Source of the DNA: Terfezia claveryi
Lineage: Eukaryota > Ascomycota > Pezizomycetes > Pezizales > Pezizaceae
NCBI GenBank assembly: GCA_015179025.1
Contig: WHUX01000095.1
Span: forward strand, 124,001 to 188,000
Direction: 5' to 3'
DNA length: 64,000 nt
Shown here in pieces: positions 1-13,918 of the stretch; positions within the stretch are counted from its first letter, which is position 1; each line of letters begins with the position of its first letter. A model generated the notes under the pieces. That model did no database searches. It saw only the letters and a program-made list of their open reading frames with translations, and was not told where the DNA came from. The position numbers and the translations under genes are program-made.

Positions 1-3000
1 AAGGGTACGCTGTATTCTGGCATGGTATGCTGGATCATGGGCTGAAAGCCAGGATCATAGAGAATTGACAACAGCTATCTGAGTAACTTAGTTTCGTAGA
101 TTACCTCTGACGTAGAAGCTTCCAAATAGGCAGTATCCTATCTTACCGATCAACCACAATAGCTAGCTACTAAGTAGCAAGTATCCAGCTACCCAAATAG
201 GTAGCTAGCTCTAGAACGATTAGACAACTTGCTTAACGAGACAACTTACTTCAGACGTCTCCAGTCATCTCCTGATTCAATATCTTGTGTCAGCCTGACT
301 TGCTAATCGGAAATAACTGTTCTCGTATTCAAATTCGCAATGTATTTGATTCAGGGTAATGCTCTGGCCTTAACTATCTTCTTCATGAAATACAGGAATA
401 GCTTCTTTCAGGAGCAAGGGTCAGGTGGGCAATTCCAATTCCCGATTGAAACACCTCCCATGGCTCCATCTACCAGTAAACTCTATGTTAATATCATACT
501 ACCATGATTTGAGCACATGGGGGTTGTCACTTTCCACATTTTCTGCCTAAACATCTATGGCCAACCGATTCAAAAGTACATAAGGTGCTCATATATACCT
601 CGGCGAGAAATCTTATTTTACCCTAATAACTGGCAAATCAGACCAGGCAATCTATCTCACCGGTCAATATGGTTACTTTTGCTCACAAGATATTTTGACT
701 CACATGAACCTTTATGAATCATCTCAATCCTAAATGCATCTTGCCGACAGCCTCTCTCACTGCAAAATTTTTAGAACCCCATACATGTGTAGCCCCTTAC
801 ACCACGTGCCTACATAAGCTGCCTGATGTTGTACTGTCTGTGATCAGATGGGCAAAATCTCAGGGTGAAAGATTTCATATCCATACCTTGCATGGTGCGA
901 GGCTAACCTTACGATACACTGCCTTGAGACATACATGCGACATGTCTCTGTCACTACTTGAAAACAGTATACTCACTAAATACTGATTGGGTAGGACAGA
1001 CTGATAGTCTAGCCAGGTTGGCATAAAAGGACAGGTTGAGACAAAAGCCAGCTGCGGATGGAAAAGTCACCGTCATAACCTCAGACGATCAGGAAAGTGA
1101 ACCATCTAATTTCATTCCATTTTCCTCGGGAGTTGATTTTCTATGAAACAACTACAATACAATTTCCGAAGCCAACACTGTTCGGGAAGGAGGCTAGCTA
1201 ACGCTGACAATGTACGCCTAGTCCTACAAGGCACACGCCTGCTTCTATTTCTGCAACACTATCCCTTCCAGATCAACAAAGATCATCAGTCCTTCCTCCC
1301 TTAAGTTTCATCCAAGTGAAGACCCTTCTATCCCAGTTACGGTTACCGTAGCCGCACTATGCAAGAAACTGCCAACCGAGTAGGCAATCTCCGCGCAAAG
1401 AGCCTCAGTAAACTGTTACCTTCGATATGGTTGAACTATCCCGAACCACAGTCTCACTATGATTGAATGAAGTATCTTCAGCCGCTGATCAAAAAAAGAA
1501 AAGAACGCTCGGCCAAATTCTGAACTGGTATATGCCCACGAATTCCTCTCTAGCTTCCCCGCGTTTCGGAGAAGCCCCTCGCAAAATGTATCCGAACTAC
1601 CCGGAATGCTGGTACCAGTTACCCCAGAACATTTAGCTACAAGGAGTTGAATCCCCAAATCTTAAGTCCAAAGCAGAACACAGCATCATCATCATGCACC
1701 TCTAGTCACAAGTTCAGGACTAAGCCACTAAGCCAGGCCTCCAAATGATAATCAAAAACCTTGCCTTGTTGCAATTGACTTTTATATATCGTTGCAGGTA
1801 TTTGATCTGCACTCGAGTTAACATTCTATCCATTCATCAAACTCGAGTCCTTTGGGCATGTATATATCCACCCACTTAAGGTACATTGTTGATCAATTGG
1901 AGGTTGATCATTGACATGATCGATCATTCTTGGCCCTGAGACCCTGGTACAGTGCACTCGGTAGATATATTAACTATAGCAAGCAGCCGGCAAATGTTAC
2001 CTTATATTGCAAATAGGAATTGGGAATTATGCTACCTCAGAATACTTAGTAATGCCTCTCTTCGGAAATACTTCCCGATCTTAGATTTAGGGAATCAACT
2101 GGACAGTATACAATTGAGCCTCAAAAATATCCATTCGGTTTGCATCTACAAACTCCAAAAACTCACTTACCCAGATTTGTGTGGAGCCAGAACGTTATCT
2201 ATACCAGACTCTCTAGAGAACTGAGGCGAGCCAAGGGGCATTACTTACCAATTTCTACGATTACGGGAGGTTTGCCTTCAAATTGGGGGGATCGGCGTGA
2301 GAAAATAACGCACATTAGCATGCTAATGTTACTTACAAGTAGTATTCGACGGCCACCCGTAGATACTGTATATCCTTAATAAAACTAAGAAAGAGGCGGG
2401 GTTGATGTAAGTAGGAGCTTAGCATGCGAAAGTCATTACGAATCTCCTTTATCAGTGATAGATAAAATTGCATAGTACCAGTTGCTATATGTTATGTGTT
2501 TTGCTCATTTGTACAGTATATATGCTGCGCATGCAATGAGCTTAGGCATAAACTTGGACAAACAGCAGCACTTTTACACCAAAACGGAATCCATTTGGTA
2601 AAAATACCTCCAAACCATCGAATAGAAGTGGAAGATTATATCTAGAGGATTCTATAACTCTACCTAGCACGAAGTCGCTGTCAAAAAAACAAAACAATGC
2701 CAAGCCCCATCAAAATTTGCGAGATGTAACAAATATTTATTCCAAGCTATGCTCGAGTGCAAAGAAAAAGAAATAAAGATAAAATCCATGAGTTTTACGT
2801 TCTACATAGTTTATGACATGGGAAGGCAGTTTTTGTGTGCCCAATGTCCGGGAGACTTTTTGTTCTGTGAGTACTTATATTCGCCGGATATTTGATCCTT
2901 TGAAATGTTTGAGCCAAATTTAATAATTCAAACTGCTCGTGTACGTAATTCTTAGCTCTGTGAGATTGGGAAATCTTGATAGGGATTTTTTATGTCAATC

Positions 3001-6000
3001 AAAAGCTTAAGTCTTAGAAAAGTCATCAATGCTTTTTTTTTTGTTCTGACAGATGTTTGATGCACAGCAATGTACCAGATATTCCTCGCCCATATTCATC
3101 TAGTGGTGACCTCATACTGGACCTTTTCAGGGTTAGTAAGTCATGTGGCTCAAATAGAAGTATGGAAGCCCCGCAGACTCTATATAGATTAGATGCACGA
3201 TTGCTACATTATTGGATTTCATACGTCAAACTTCGGTTAACGGATCTCACTATCCCTCTAGCATGGATATATTCGTTATCACGTATGCATACCCATGTGT
3301 CACCACTAGACCTGTATGCCCAGGTTGGGGGGGAAGAGTGTCAGTTTGCCTCGCCTTATTTCTGTTACATTAATCATAATCTGTGAGAGAGAGTCTGGTT
3401 GGTTCATTGAGCTCATTGATATATCAATGCATCACAAGACCACTGTAATATTGACGATCATAATTTCAACAAAGGCAGAATTTTTAATTTATTCACATAT
3501 AACATGGATAGTCCTGAATTTTTTTTTGTTTTTTGTTTTTGTTTTTGTTTTTTGTTTTGAGGTTATTTAGTAAGTAAACTTCGCAATATTTATGTAGTGA
3601 TAGTGATCGACAACATACACTACTACTACACTACTACCTCAAGGTTTAAGAATCAAAATCTACCGAGATTACAGGAAAGATGCAACCGCCCGGCATATTT
3701 CGTAATTTCCCCCGTGATATGAAATATGTGCAATCATGTTGATGCATTCATGCATAGAAGAAGAATCCTGTCTTGTGTCTTTTCGCCGAAACGCTGATTC
3801 CCTGATTTCGAGAATATGTTGGCTACCCCCTCGTTAACTCCCAATCTAAAGCGCTCACTGGCCTCTGTGAGTCGTATCCAGTCAGTCAACTAAAAGCAAG
3901 CTTTTCGTTGATGAAATCTTCTCGAAGCGACAATCACTCACTGAGTAGGCACTGCAAATGATAAGCCCCCCGCCATTTCTTTTCCTTGGCTGAAGCCTTA
4001 TTCCCCCCACCCAAATTTTCCGGCCGGTAAAAGTTATGGTTATAAGTATGCTCGTCATTTGTTAATCCTTCCATGGACTCCATTTTAGAAAGCTAGGTTG
4101 GAGTGTGGTAAAGTAAGATGACATGATGTAACCAATCGACACTCCTTTTTATAGACCATATAGCGTAGTCTGTATATCGAGGTCGAAAAGGTTGAAGCGT
4201 TCAGCCGTGGGTGAAGTGATCACCAGATCCTCTCTGCATCCTCATCTCATCGCATCAGCCCACCCCTACTCGTAGAGCAGCGACCGTCCACGTGGCATCA
4301 TTCCAATCATAGGTACGGATATGGCAAACGTGATTATCCCCCTTCTCGACGCACATCATATAAACAGAAACAAGGTAAGTACAGTCGTATCACCCAAAAG
4401 TGATCGGACGGAACAATATTGAGGCGATATTTCCCGGTTGCGTTGTAGGAAATTTCCTCCCCGGTCATTTGTACGATTATCATTACGGAAAAAGGTAATG
4501 ATGAATGGGGTATCATCAGACCAATTCATCAGTGAAGGAATATCAACTTGTGCTGGAAAAATATATTCCGCATATTATAATCATCAGCTGAGCCGCACGC
4601 GGCACAGTTCACAGCAAATAGGGACCTTGAAGTGTCAGTACCGGTTCCTCCAGACCAAGCATTTGCATGGACTCTCAATTAAACATTTTGGCGTTGAAAT
4701 GAAACCGGATTTTACAGGATAACGCGTCCTGTAAATCAAAACCAGTCCAGAATATATTACCTCTTGTTGACAGCATGCAGGGTTGCCCAGGTTCATTGAG
4801 ATTATATGCATCCAATTGGAGAGTACATCTACTGTAACATCGTACATCCCTAGTCTTACCCTGAATCCATTATTATTCATCATTAATGATCTCTTTACCA
4901 AGCCTTCCCCCATCCAGCCCTAACCCCTGTCTGCGCTTTCCCAAACAAGTAACTCCCTTCCCGAACCACCGATCCTCATCTCGATCCATCGATCTCAGTA
5001 TGTTCCAACGATGCGCACTCCCAGGAAACGCACAACCAAATTTCTCTTCCCCAACCCTTCCCTTGGCCATAAATCAACCCAAATTCTGGGGTATGGTAAG
5101 CCACGAGCAAGGGAGTTTGTGTAAGGTTACAACCACAAACCCACAAGACAGGTCCCAGGAATCTGGGCACCTTCCCCCCAAACGCGAACCGGGGAGAAAT
5201 GCGAATGTGAGATATGAGACTGTGGGGTAAGTAAGCCGTCGTGGCTTAGGATCGAGATCTGAATCTTGCGGTAGATCGGAGGGAGAGGTTGTAGAACTAT
5301 GGGGAAGAAACAGTGTAGAGGGCGTTGGGTGGCCAAAGCTTAATTAGTATGCTTGCACAACGCTGATGCATGTATTTATTATGCGAAAAAGAAAGGTGCT
5401 CCTCCTGTTCCACTACCTCTGCTTCCTCCTCCTCTTTCCAACAGGAATTTGTTTTTGCGAGCATCGTGAAATCAATCGCAATCGGACTCTGCATGTCATG
5501 ATCAGAATCTGCAGCCTTGCAATACTACCTATATAGGTAGGCACCAGTCAAGAGAAAAACAAACCACCCGATGGTCAGACCTTGAATAACAAAAGCAACA
5601 CAATCTTAAAACGAAGGAAAGTAAACATCACAAATCGAACTGAACGAAAAGGCATATGTAAACGTGGGATGACTGGTTTGCAAAACTGCATGACATGGGG
5701 GGTTGTGGGTCCAATATTGATTGTGGTGGGGAGTTGGGGGTTGACCCGAATCGCTAGATGACGTACATACATGTTTCGTCTTGCCAATTTTCCTTCTTCG
5801 TATCTCAAGATCTAGATCTGAAGTTGCAAGCACGCACATTTCAAGACGTCTCCAAATCTCTAACGCCACATTGTAGAAAAAGCAAGTTGAGAGAAAAATA
5901 ATTCTCCTCTAACTGGTCCAACTATATCATAATGAAGGGAAGTTTAAAGGTATCAACAGCAAGATATGGTAGTGACGCAACGTACTGTTGCGGCGTGGTC

Positions 6001-9000
6001 ATGGTGTAGACTCTGGTTTGCTCGGATTATCAATCCTACCGCCTATGAGGCCAAGGAGGAAATCCGAAGCCGTGCTTGCTCAGCTGTATATTCAAATTAA
6101 AAACTCGTTACCTTATGCTTTCACATGACCTTGGGAATCCGGCCCAATCATAACGAGTAGTGTCTGAGAGGAAAGGTAGGTATCAGCATTGTCGTGCTCA
6201 TCAGGCAACCCAACGTAGATACACCTCGAGGTTTAGGCTAGCCATGCATAGCTATAAGTATGGCCTTGTGTCATGTAATCGAGGCCTTTACCTTCCCATA
6301 TCACCCATAGCAGGGTGGGGGTATCAGCTGTGTACCAGTATTACAGGAGCTGCGTGATATCCTCTTATGCGTAACATCAGATGATTTGTATCCCGAGCTA
6401 AGACCTTGCCAGCTGAACGTGCCACGATCAAAGTTGGGAGGAGTTTTGACATCAGCCTAAACTGAGTTCCAACATAACATATGTGTGTGCGGACGTGGAA
6501 TGTCAAGGTGGAATGTCAAGCCTTTGCAACGTAGTCGATGATTCTCTCTTGCCATGGTTCTACAGATAGTTCGTGACTTGCTGTGTTACAGGGAAAGTGT
6601 GGCTTTTTTATATAATATGATTTGCAGTTCTCCACAAGATTCTTCCGATGAGCAGTTCCGAGCCCGCACATATGTATGTTTTATGTGGACCAATATATAA
6701 CTCGGATCGTCTTGCAAATTCTAAATACATCTTGATGCCTTCGCGTGGCACAGGACCGGCTCCGCCAGCAGCGGGAAGATGGCGAACAGCGGGACAACCG
6801 GCGTGTACACTGACAAGAGGTCGAAGGCGACGGACGACATGCGACGAACCTTTAGTTGATTTCGCGCCGACCCGCATAGAAGCGGTACCGATCATAGCGA
6901 TGTAGTAGTAGATGAGGATGATGATGACAACCTACCAAATCCACAGATTATAGCCAATGGAAACTGCCGACAACGACAGCAAGCGGCAAAATAAAGAACA
7001 GATTGTCAGTGTAAAACTTAATGCATAATGGTATGATGATGATGTGGCAGGCACAAAAAGAAAAGACAAAATACTTCTCTACAACGCAACAACTTTCCTA
7101 GACCAAAGCTATGTCAATCGCTCTAGATCTGTATCATGGGCCGGATAAAATCTTCCTACTGCGAACGTTGAGCTTTCTTTTTTTTCGCACCCTCCATTTT
7201 TGGCCTCCGACGCCTCCCCGCTTGATGGTGGTCCACGAATGATCATTGCACGTTCATCAGTACTGGTTGCAGTTATTGTTGAACCCCCACTCATGTTTAG
7301 GAGCCCACTGGTGGGGATTGGGGGCGCACCCACAGTAATGTGGGCTGGATAAAATGGGGTAAGATTTGACATGTCCATCGAGTAATTGATAGTCCTATGT
7401 AGTCATCGGTGGTTGATGGTGGGGGAGCAGGGGTGAGTGACCTGTGGATAAATTGTGTGCTCCAGCGAACGCATCCCATTCTGGCTGATCGCACCTTACG
7501 CACTAAAAAATAGAGCAAAATGATCCCCTGAATGGACGAAGCATCCAAAGACATCAGAGTGAGTGCGTGTTTCGGGGTGCAACTGTGATTTGGTTGGTTT
7601 TGCTTTTTGTGGTTTGCTTTTTATTCTGGATTTACCAGGCAAGTGAGTTTCGGTACATACCCGCGAATTGGACCCTTATGCCACATGAAGTGCGTCAAGT
7701 GGGGGGGGAACAGCGTCAACTTTTTGCAGAGTGAAAAATGCGGTGAATATCCAATCTGCAAAGCCGTTGGGGCGCACGTTGCTTATTGGACACACCGCAA
7801 TTTCGCAAGGAATCCCTTTGAGAACACGAAAGTAAAATCCGTTGTGTCATAGGCCAGAACGAATAGAAGCCACTCTTTGATGTTCAAAAGCACCGCAAAT
7901 ATCACTTATTGACGAGACAACTCAGCACTGCACAAATCAAGTAATTTGAGATGGCTGAACGCTACAAGCCCGTCTATTGTGGGCTTTCGGCTTTTGCTCA
8001 GTTTCCCCACCCAGCCTCCCTTGCCATGCCCTGCATGCGGCAGACCAATATATACCGTCCAGTTTTCAATCATCTATACTACTGTTTACCAGGCACGTAG
8101 GTACATGGAAACGCTAGACCATGTAATATGCTGTTTGCATAGTAAACATGCTTAAAGGATAGGCCTGATATAATCCCGTAAGTATGATATTACCATACAC
8201 GGCCCGCTTATCCGAGTAGAGTGGGGAGGGGCTGCGTCCTCAATGAAGTTTGAAAGTGGGGATAAAATGTATGCGACGTTTTTTTCCCATGTTTCCAAGA
8301 ACCGCCTGTGGGTGGTCTAGGCTTATCACAGGCCAGAAAATCCCCTTCACAAACCAATCAAGGAGAAAGGGGATATCTGAAGCTATCGAGTGTTAGAATT
8401 ATAAGAGATACGGTAGGTAAGAAAGCAGGGATCTACCGGTTACCTCAGTTGGATTTGGAATGTTGGACAGTTTTCTGATTAATGCCTGCTTCTTGGCTTG
8501 CACAATATTAATGAAACCACCCTGATTCATGCGTGAGATTACTTATATCACAATCCCTTTTTATTCATAGGGGTTGAGGTGTATGTAGGTTGAGGAGCTA
8601 TGCAGTTCTAAGCAGATATTTTGAGGGTAAGTAATCTCCAGGGTTGGTTTTTGATTCTCCGAGGATATGGATGGATGTATCCATGTACATAGGTCAGAGT
8701 GAGTGAGCCAACAGCAGCACTATACAAGTTGGAAGAGGGGGATTCTTAGACTGGAGGCGAAGCTATTTGTTGTAACTTAGACTCTCATACATATGACAAT
8801 GTTATAAATGATAATCATTCCCACAATCAAAAGAAGATCCTTTTGAGAGTCTACATAATCGCCAAGGAAGACAACTGGAAACTGGACTATGGTGACTAAA
8901 CATCTACAGGTAGATTCCACGCTGCCATATTTCCCTCTACAACCCTTGTCACCGCTGCCAATATTTGGGTTTTTGGTGGGAAGACAGGAGCTGTAGCGAA

Positions 9001-11835
9001 TTTGTTCATTTTGTGGTGACCTCCCCTGGGAGCATCTTAGGATATGAGTCTGACATGCTGCAAGGACCCTAGATTGTGATCATGTTGTATCCCACCTATG
9101 TATGTATCTACTTGGCGGGCAACCAGAAACAACATTTAAGCTTGTTTAGTGGATGTCTTCTCGGCACCAAAACAGTTGGTAAGGGAGGAGCCTGAACTCG
9201 TACTCTACAAGTTGAGTCAGAGCTAGGGGGAGGCTCATGTTTTGATGGACCCTGCATGAGATATCTCGTCATTCAGCTCTGATAGGCTATGGAAGCTGGC
9301 ATGGCTCGGCTCTCCCGCCCTGACGTCGAGATTGAAATCTCTGGTTTAGGCTCATCACGTTCAGCTAATGTCTTGCATCTATCCAGGCTCTATACATCAA
9401 ATCTCAACCGCAAAGTGTGAATGCGACGCATATACATTTCTCAATTAATCTGAATCCCTAACTATCTCGCCCCGCTGTAGCATAAGTGCCTACCCGTAAA
9501 GTTGAATACGTAGAGTTCTTGTGGCGAGCATGTGGAGTAATAATATCCCGGCTGAGTTTCCGTCGCGCGCGGGTATATCCGTTTCCGCCCGAATATAGTG
9601 CTTCCCAGCCAGGGATTGCAAACACAGACTTTGCGGGCTAGGAAAGGAGAGTAAAATCAGCGCATACATACCCCTCAAGGTACGGTAGCTTAACACCTCA
9701 TATCTACAAGTGTGAAGCCCATAGAGCTTCAGATATATCACATTTAATATAAACTGAATCCCAAAAAGAGAGGTGCTTCATGCACAGTAAATCCAAGTGC
9801 ACAATTAATTCTGTCTCTGGGAGTTGGGTCCTGTATCCACCCCCCCCCCCCAACCCCTACATACATGTATGCATCCCCTCTCAGCCTTAACCCCTATGGT
9901 GCATGCAACATTGTCACACGCGAACTTGCCACAGCCATGGTCTTCTTTGGTTTGCTTACAATCTAAACACTATTGCCCACCCCTGCTCATCTTAAGAATC
10001 GGCATTTCCAGATGGGTAGAGCTGCATTGCTGCGTTGCTCCTCTCACCGTGGCCGCAGAAGCAACATCGCACAATGTACGGAGTATTGTGGGTAGAAACT
10101 ACTTACCTGCCAATCCTCGATTCATTTTGTTTCGCTTATCTCACCACCCCTAGTCAAGTGGTTCCATTTTATCTCTGCACTCATTCTAATCCAGTGGGTG
10201 GGGAGAGACAAGAATACGTAATATACTTTTTTGTCAGTAGCACTTAATCAACCCGAAAAAAAGTAAGCAAAATCTGAAGTATCTCGGAGGTGACCTCTCC
10301 TTCTGCTGTCTACCAAACTCCTGGCACTCACACACAGTTCAACAAATTTGGTAGACAAAACATCCCCAACCAGCTTATATTGCGAACTGGACCGGAATGA
10401 TGTTGTGGCGGTTGTTACGCAAGGCAAATTTGGAATCTGACCAAATGGCCCAGTCAAAGGTACATACATACAAACCAATCCCACGGCACTGAAGATCCGG
10501 ACGCTACCTTAGCTTCTCGAATTCCAGTGCGGCTTATAGTATATGACAAGTGGATACCGACTCTAAATCGACCCTCGTGGTCTGCCCATATCCGTTCATG
10601 TTCAGCCTCGGCTCCGGGCTCTGGAGTAAAGAGAAGTATAAGCGGACTTGGGTGATGATAAGTCCAGCTGCCTAGCAAGGATAGAAAGGCGCAAGAAAGA
10701 CTGAGAATGATGATTATGATGATGGTGATGGTGATGACTGCTGATGGCGCCTTATGTCTAACCTCCAAGTAAACTAAAATGTAGTTATAATGCATAACGA
10801 TGATTGATATCACGAGTCCATCAGCTCGAGCAATTTTCGTTCAACTGCAAAGTCAAGATCACGGCTGACCATGTAACGGTGCCCTAGGCTCTGGGAAACA
10901 GTCATGAGAAATTATCCATGTGCCCAGCTGGCCAGGCAATGTTTGTCGCAAGGGTAGTTTGGTTACGTAATTAAGTTCATATTGCATGCATGAATGAGCA
11001 TCTGATGCAATACACTCATGGGATAAAAGCGCAGCAAGACAAACGAGAACAGTGTTCGCCCCAGCCAAATACCCCACTGCCACAAAGTAAAGTAAGGTAT
11101 CATTTATATTATTTAACCGATCGCTAGAATCAAACGATCCGAATTTGTAGAAACTGATTTTGAAGCAATTTTATCCTAAAAACCCGCAAATCCATGCAAA
11201 TCCAAGTATTCGGTTGCCAATGTAGGGTATTGGAACCAGTAGCGTTGATGATAAGCAGTTGCCAATCCAAATCTTTTGCCTTTCGCTTCCCTCCAAGACT
11301 TATACCCTTTCCTATACCGTTTCTGTTTCTGCGCTAAACAAAATCCAATGCCAGATGAAGTGAAAACAAAATATAGCTAAAAGAACAAGTGAGAATAAAA
11401 TAAAAGCATTCTTTGCACCCTTGAACACCAACACAAAGCAAAAAACAAAGGGACGAAGACGATGTAGTGAGGATGTAATTAAGAGCAACCTAACAATAAT
11501 AGGAAAGAGTGAAAAAGGAGAAAGTACTAACAAAACTGCCGAATGAATAATTCCTTATCGATGACGCCAGAGAAGAACCCCAGAAAATGTACTCATGATG
11601 ACCCTATAGAAACCTCCAGTTTTGATGTTTCCCCAACAATGCCATGTAAACGAATGGAGCTCATGAAGCTGTAAGAATGATAATTAGACAAGCTGTTGCG
11701 TATATGCTATAACACAGGTAGCTCCTGCATTCACACGACGGACACAAGTGCGACCATCATCCCCATTATTGCGACTCACGAATAAAAAGAAGTAAACACA
11801 CACAGACCCACGCAGTTAAGTGGACATAGGAAGCC
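1..11835. other. Gene-free stretch
   Basis: No reading frame here looks like a protein-coding exon. Frames are short, overlap on both strands, and lack recognisable domains or consistent splice joins. The stretch is moderately AT-rich with homopolymer tracts, such as a C run near 9841 and GTTTTT repeats near 3525-3560. A more GC-rich patch lies at about 6740-6890 and is open on both strands, but I recognise nothing in it. Old decayed repeats are possible but cannot be shown from one copy. Confidence 0.5.
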
Positions 11836-13918
11836 TCATGATTTGACCGAGACGTGTCTTCGATGTCTGTAGTCATCCTCCTCATTCTTGGATTTTCCAG
11901 AATTATCTGAGTTTGAAGATTGCCCCAAAACGCTTCCTAATCCTCCTCGACTGAGACCATTATTGATGCTATATGGATAATTTGATTGGGGAGTAGGCGG
12001 TTGCTGTTGACTTGGCGAGGAAAATGCCCAATCCCTTGGATTCCAGGCCCTTTTTTCGGTGATGTAACCATCGTCTTCCGTAATAACCCCCATAATTTCC
12101 GATACATCGACCATTTCATCTTCGACGTAACCCATAGCAAACCCATCCTTGTCTCCAAACATAATTGTGGGTTTTTTGTCACACTCCTTCTCTGGACTTC
12201 GGCTTCGACGATCAGAAACCAAGCTTCCAGTTGAGGAGCTTCCAGATGTACCATTTGACGCTGTTGCCGAATTTGATGGCTTGGGGGTATACAGCCATTT
12301 TGCCCAGAATTGCCCAGAAACTCTCTCAATTGGCGTTACCACGGCCCTTGGTTGCTTCCATCTTGAACTCCACAAATAAACAACCCCATTCCCTCTACTA
12401 TCATCCTCATTTGTGCATAGAATCATAAGTAGATCCGGAATAGTAGGGTGCCATTGAATTGACTTCACGGGAGTGAGATGTATGAGTACTGTATATGGCT
12501 TAAGCAATTTCAGGGACCATATCCAGACTGTTGTTGGCATGCTATCGTTTTTGGTAGCTACAAGATGACCATCTGGGCGATTGAAGGCAATAGTTGAGAT
12601 GCCAAGTTTTTGGTGGACTTCTGACGGGTGACAAGGAAATGTTGGAAGTAGCATTGGCTGCGACATAATTGAATCTGTACAAAATTGTCAGAATACTTTT
12701 TCTAAGGGGGTATCGGATGCAAGCAACCCACAATGACGCTCCCGCGAAGCTGTTAAACACTCAGACCACACTGAAACTCCGGGCAACCGTATAGTACTTG
12801 TGTGATTCATCTCAATAACCTGTGACATCATAAGTATTTTGGGCTCCAAAGGAGAGATTGGGAAAACATACCGGCGTAAAGGTGTAATTGCTCAGAAAGA
12901 CCATTCTACCATCATAGCTGCCGATTGTAAGGAAGTCGCTATTGGGGCTCCACTCAACACTTTTGACCCCCAATCCATCACACTGCCTGTCATACGCTCG
13001 ATACAAATGTCCATCGGATGTGTAGATTAACACTTTATATCCCGAAGCTGCCGATTCCCATACGGCAATCCATCTCCCACAAGGTGCCCATTTGAGTCCT
13101 TGAGCATCCAGGGTTGGTAGTGTCCATGTAGAAGCAAGCCTATAGTTTGTATGATTGTGAACGGTAATAACATCATGAGTTCCTTGCCGGCCAAGCAAGG
13201 CGAAATGAGATGTACACGGTCGGTAACCGTATCCCACTGCCTCAGGGTTAGTAAAAAATCTGACTCAACGTGAAGTGATAACCCTTACCACTTGTAGAAA
13301 ATTTAGGATTCGGTATTTCGACATGTTTGGAATTTACAAGTGACCAGACTGTTATTTTGAGCTGGATGGGAATCAGCATCTGAAGCGTTACATAAGTTTG
13401 AAGTCGGTGGTACCTGATAATCTGAAAATACAATGATCTCGTCCTGATTTCGGCCAAAGTCGACATTTCTGATTCCTCCAAAGCCTTGGTTGATAGTCGC
13501 CGTCCATTTGTCATCCTTCATGTCATATACTTGTATTGTTTCCTCATCTGCTACTAGTAATCTTAGTGGCGCACCCCCTTCTTCCTCGGTCTTGTCAATC
13601 CCACTCCGCCTCTTCCCTGAAGCAAGGCCATTCCAACCAACGCAAAGTTCATTCTTCACTTGTGGTGACCATTTCATAAATGATATACGCTGTGCGAAGT
13701 CTAAATTGAGATTGATAATCCTCTTGATTTGAAGACTGTGAGCATCGCGGATCATCAATCTGGATCCAGTGAGGCTGGAGATAAACGTGCCATTTGGTGA
13801 TGGCAATGAACCGTTCGTAGCTGTTTACCATTCATCCAGTTAGCATACCGAGACATCGCCAGTAGTCGAACATTTGAAGGGCCGAGGACATACAACGGTA
13901 TAGCGGGGAGAAGTCCAT
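11836..13918 (-). CDS. WD40-repeat protein, WRAP73/WDR8 family
   Basis: Homologue of WRAP73 (WDR8), a WD40 protein that acts at the centrosome or spindle pole body; in fission yeast Wdr8 works with Msd1 and kinesin-14 to anchor microtubule minus ends. Six exons join in frame: 13918-13894, 13820-13414, 13361-13289, 13236-12872, 12819-12732 and 12674-11836, giving 598 residues. The start begins MDFSPLYR, the usual N-terminus of the family. Recognisable blocks are FMKWSP, IIVFSDYQ joined to LKITVWSL, GLKWAPCGRWIAVW, VKSVEWSPNSDFLTIGSYDG and, near the C-terminus, MPTTVWIWSL followed by VKSIQWHPTIPDLL. The last 200 residues are low-complexity and serine-rich, ending in a basic tail. The 57-nt intron at 12675-12731 uses GTGGGT and a CTGAC branch site. 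Family assignment is firm; the local function is taken from homologues. Confidence 0.9.

Noticed and set aside
6608..6905. Frames open on both strands in a GC-rich patch
   Set aside because: Openness on both strands is explained by base composition. No conserved motif is seen in either frame.
7109..7554. Two overlapping minus-strand frames of 85-89 codons that might form a small two-exon membrane protein
   Set aside because: A possible 53-nt intron exists, but the splice leads to an early stop and no join gives a longer protein. No domain is recognised.
12675..12731. Apparent 22-nt micro-intron in the WD40 gene (GTATTC...TACAG)
   Set aside because: A normal 57-nt intron with donor GTGGGT and the same acceptor also keeps frame and has a proper branch site.
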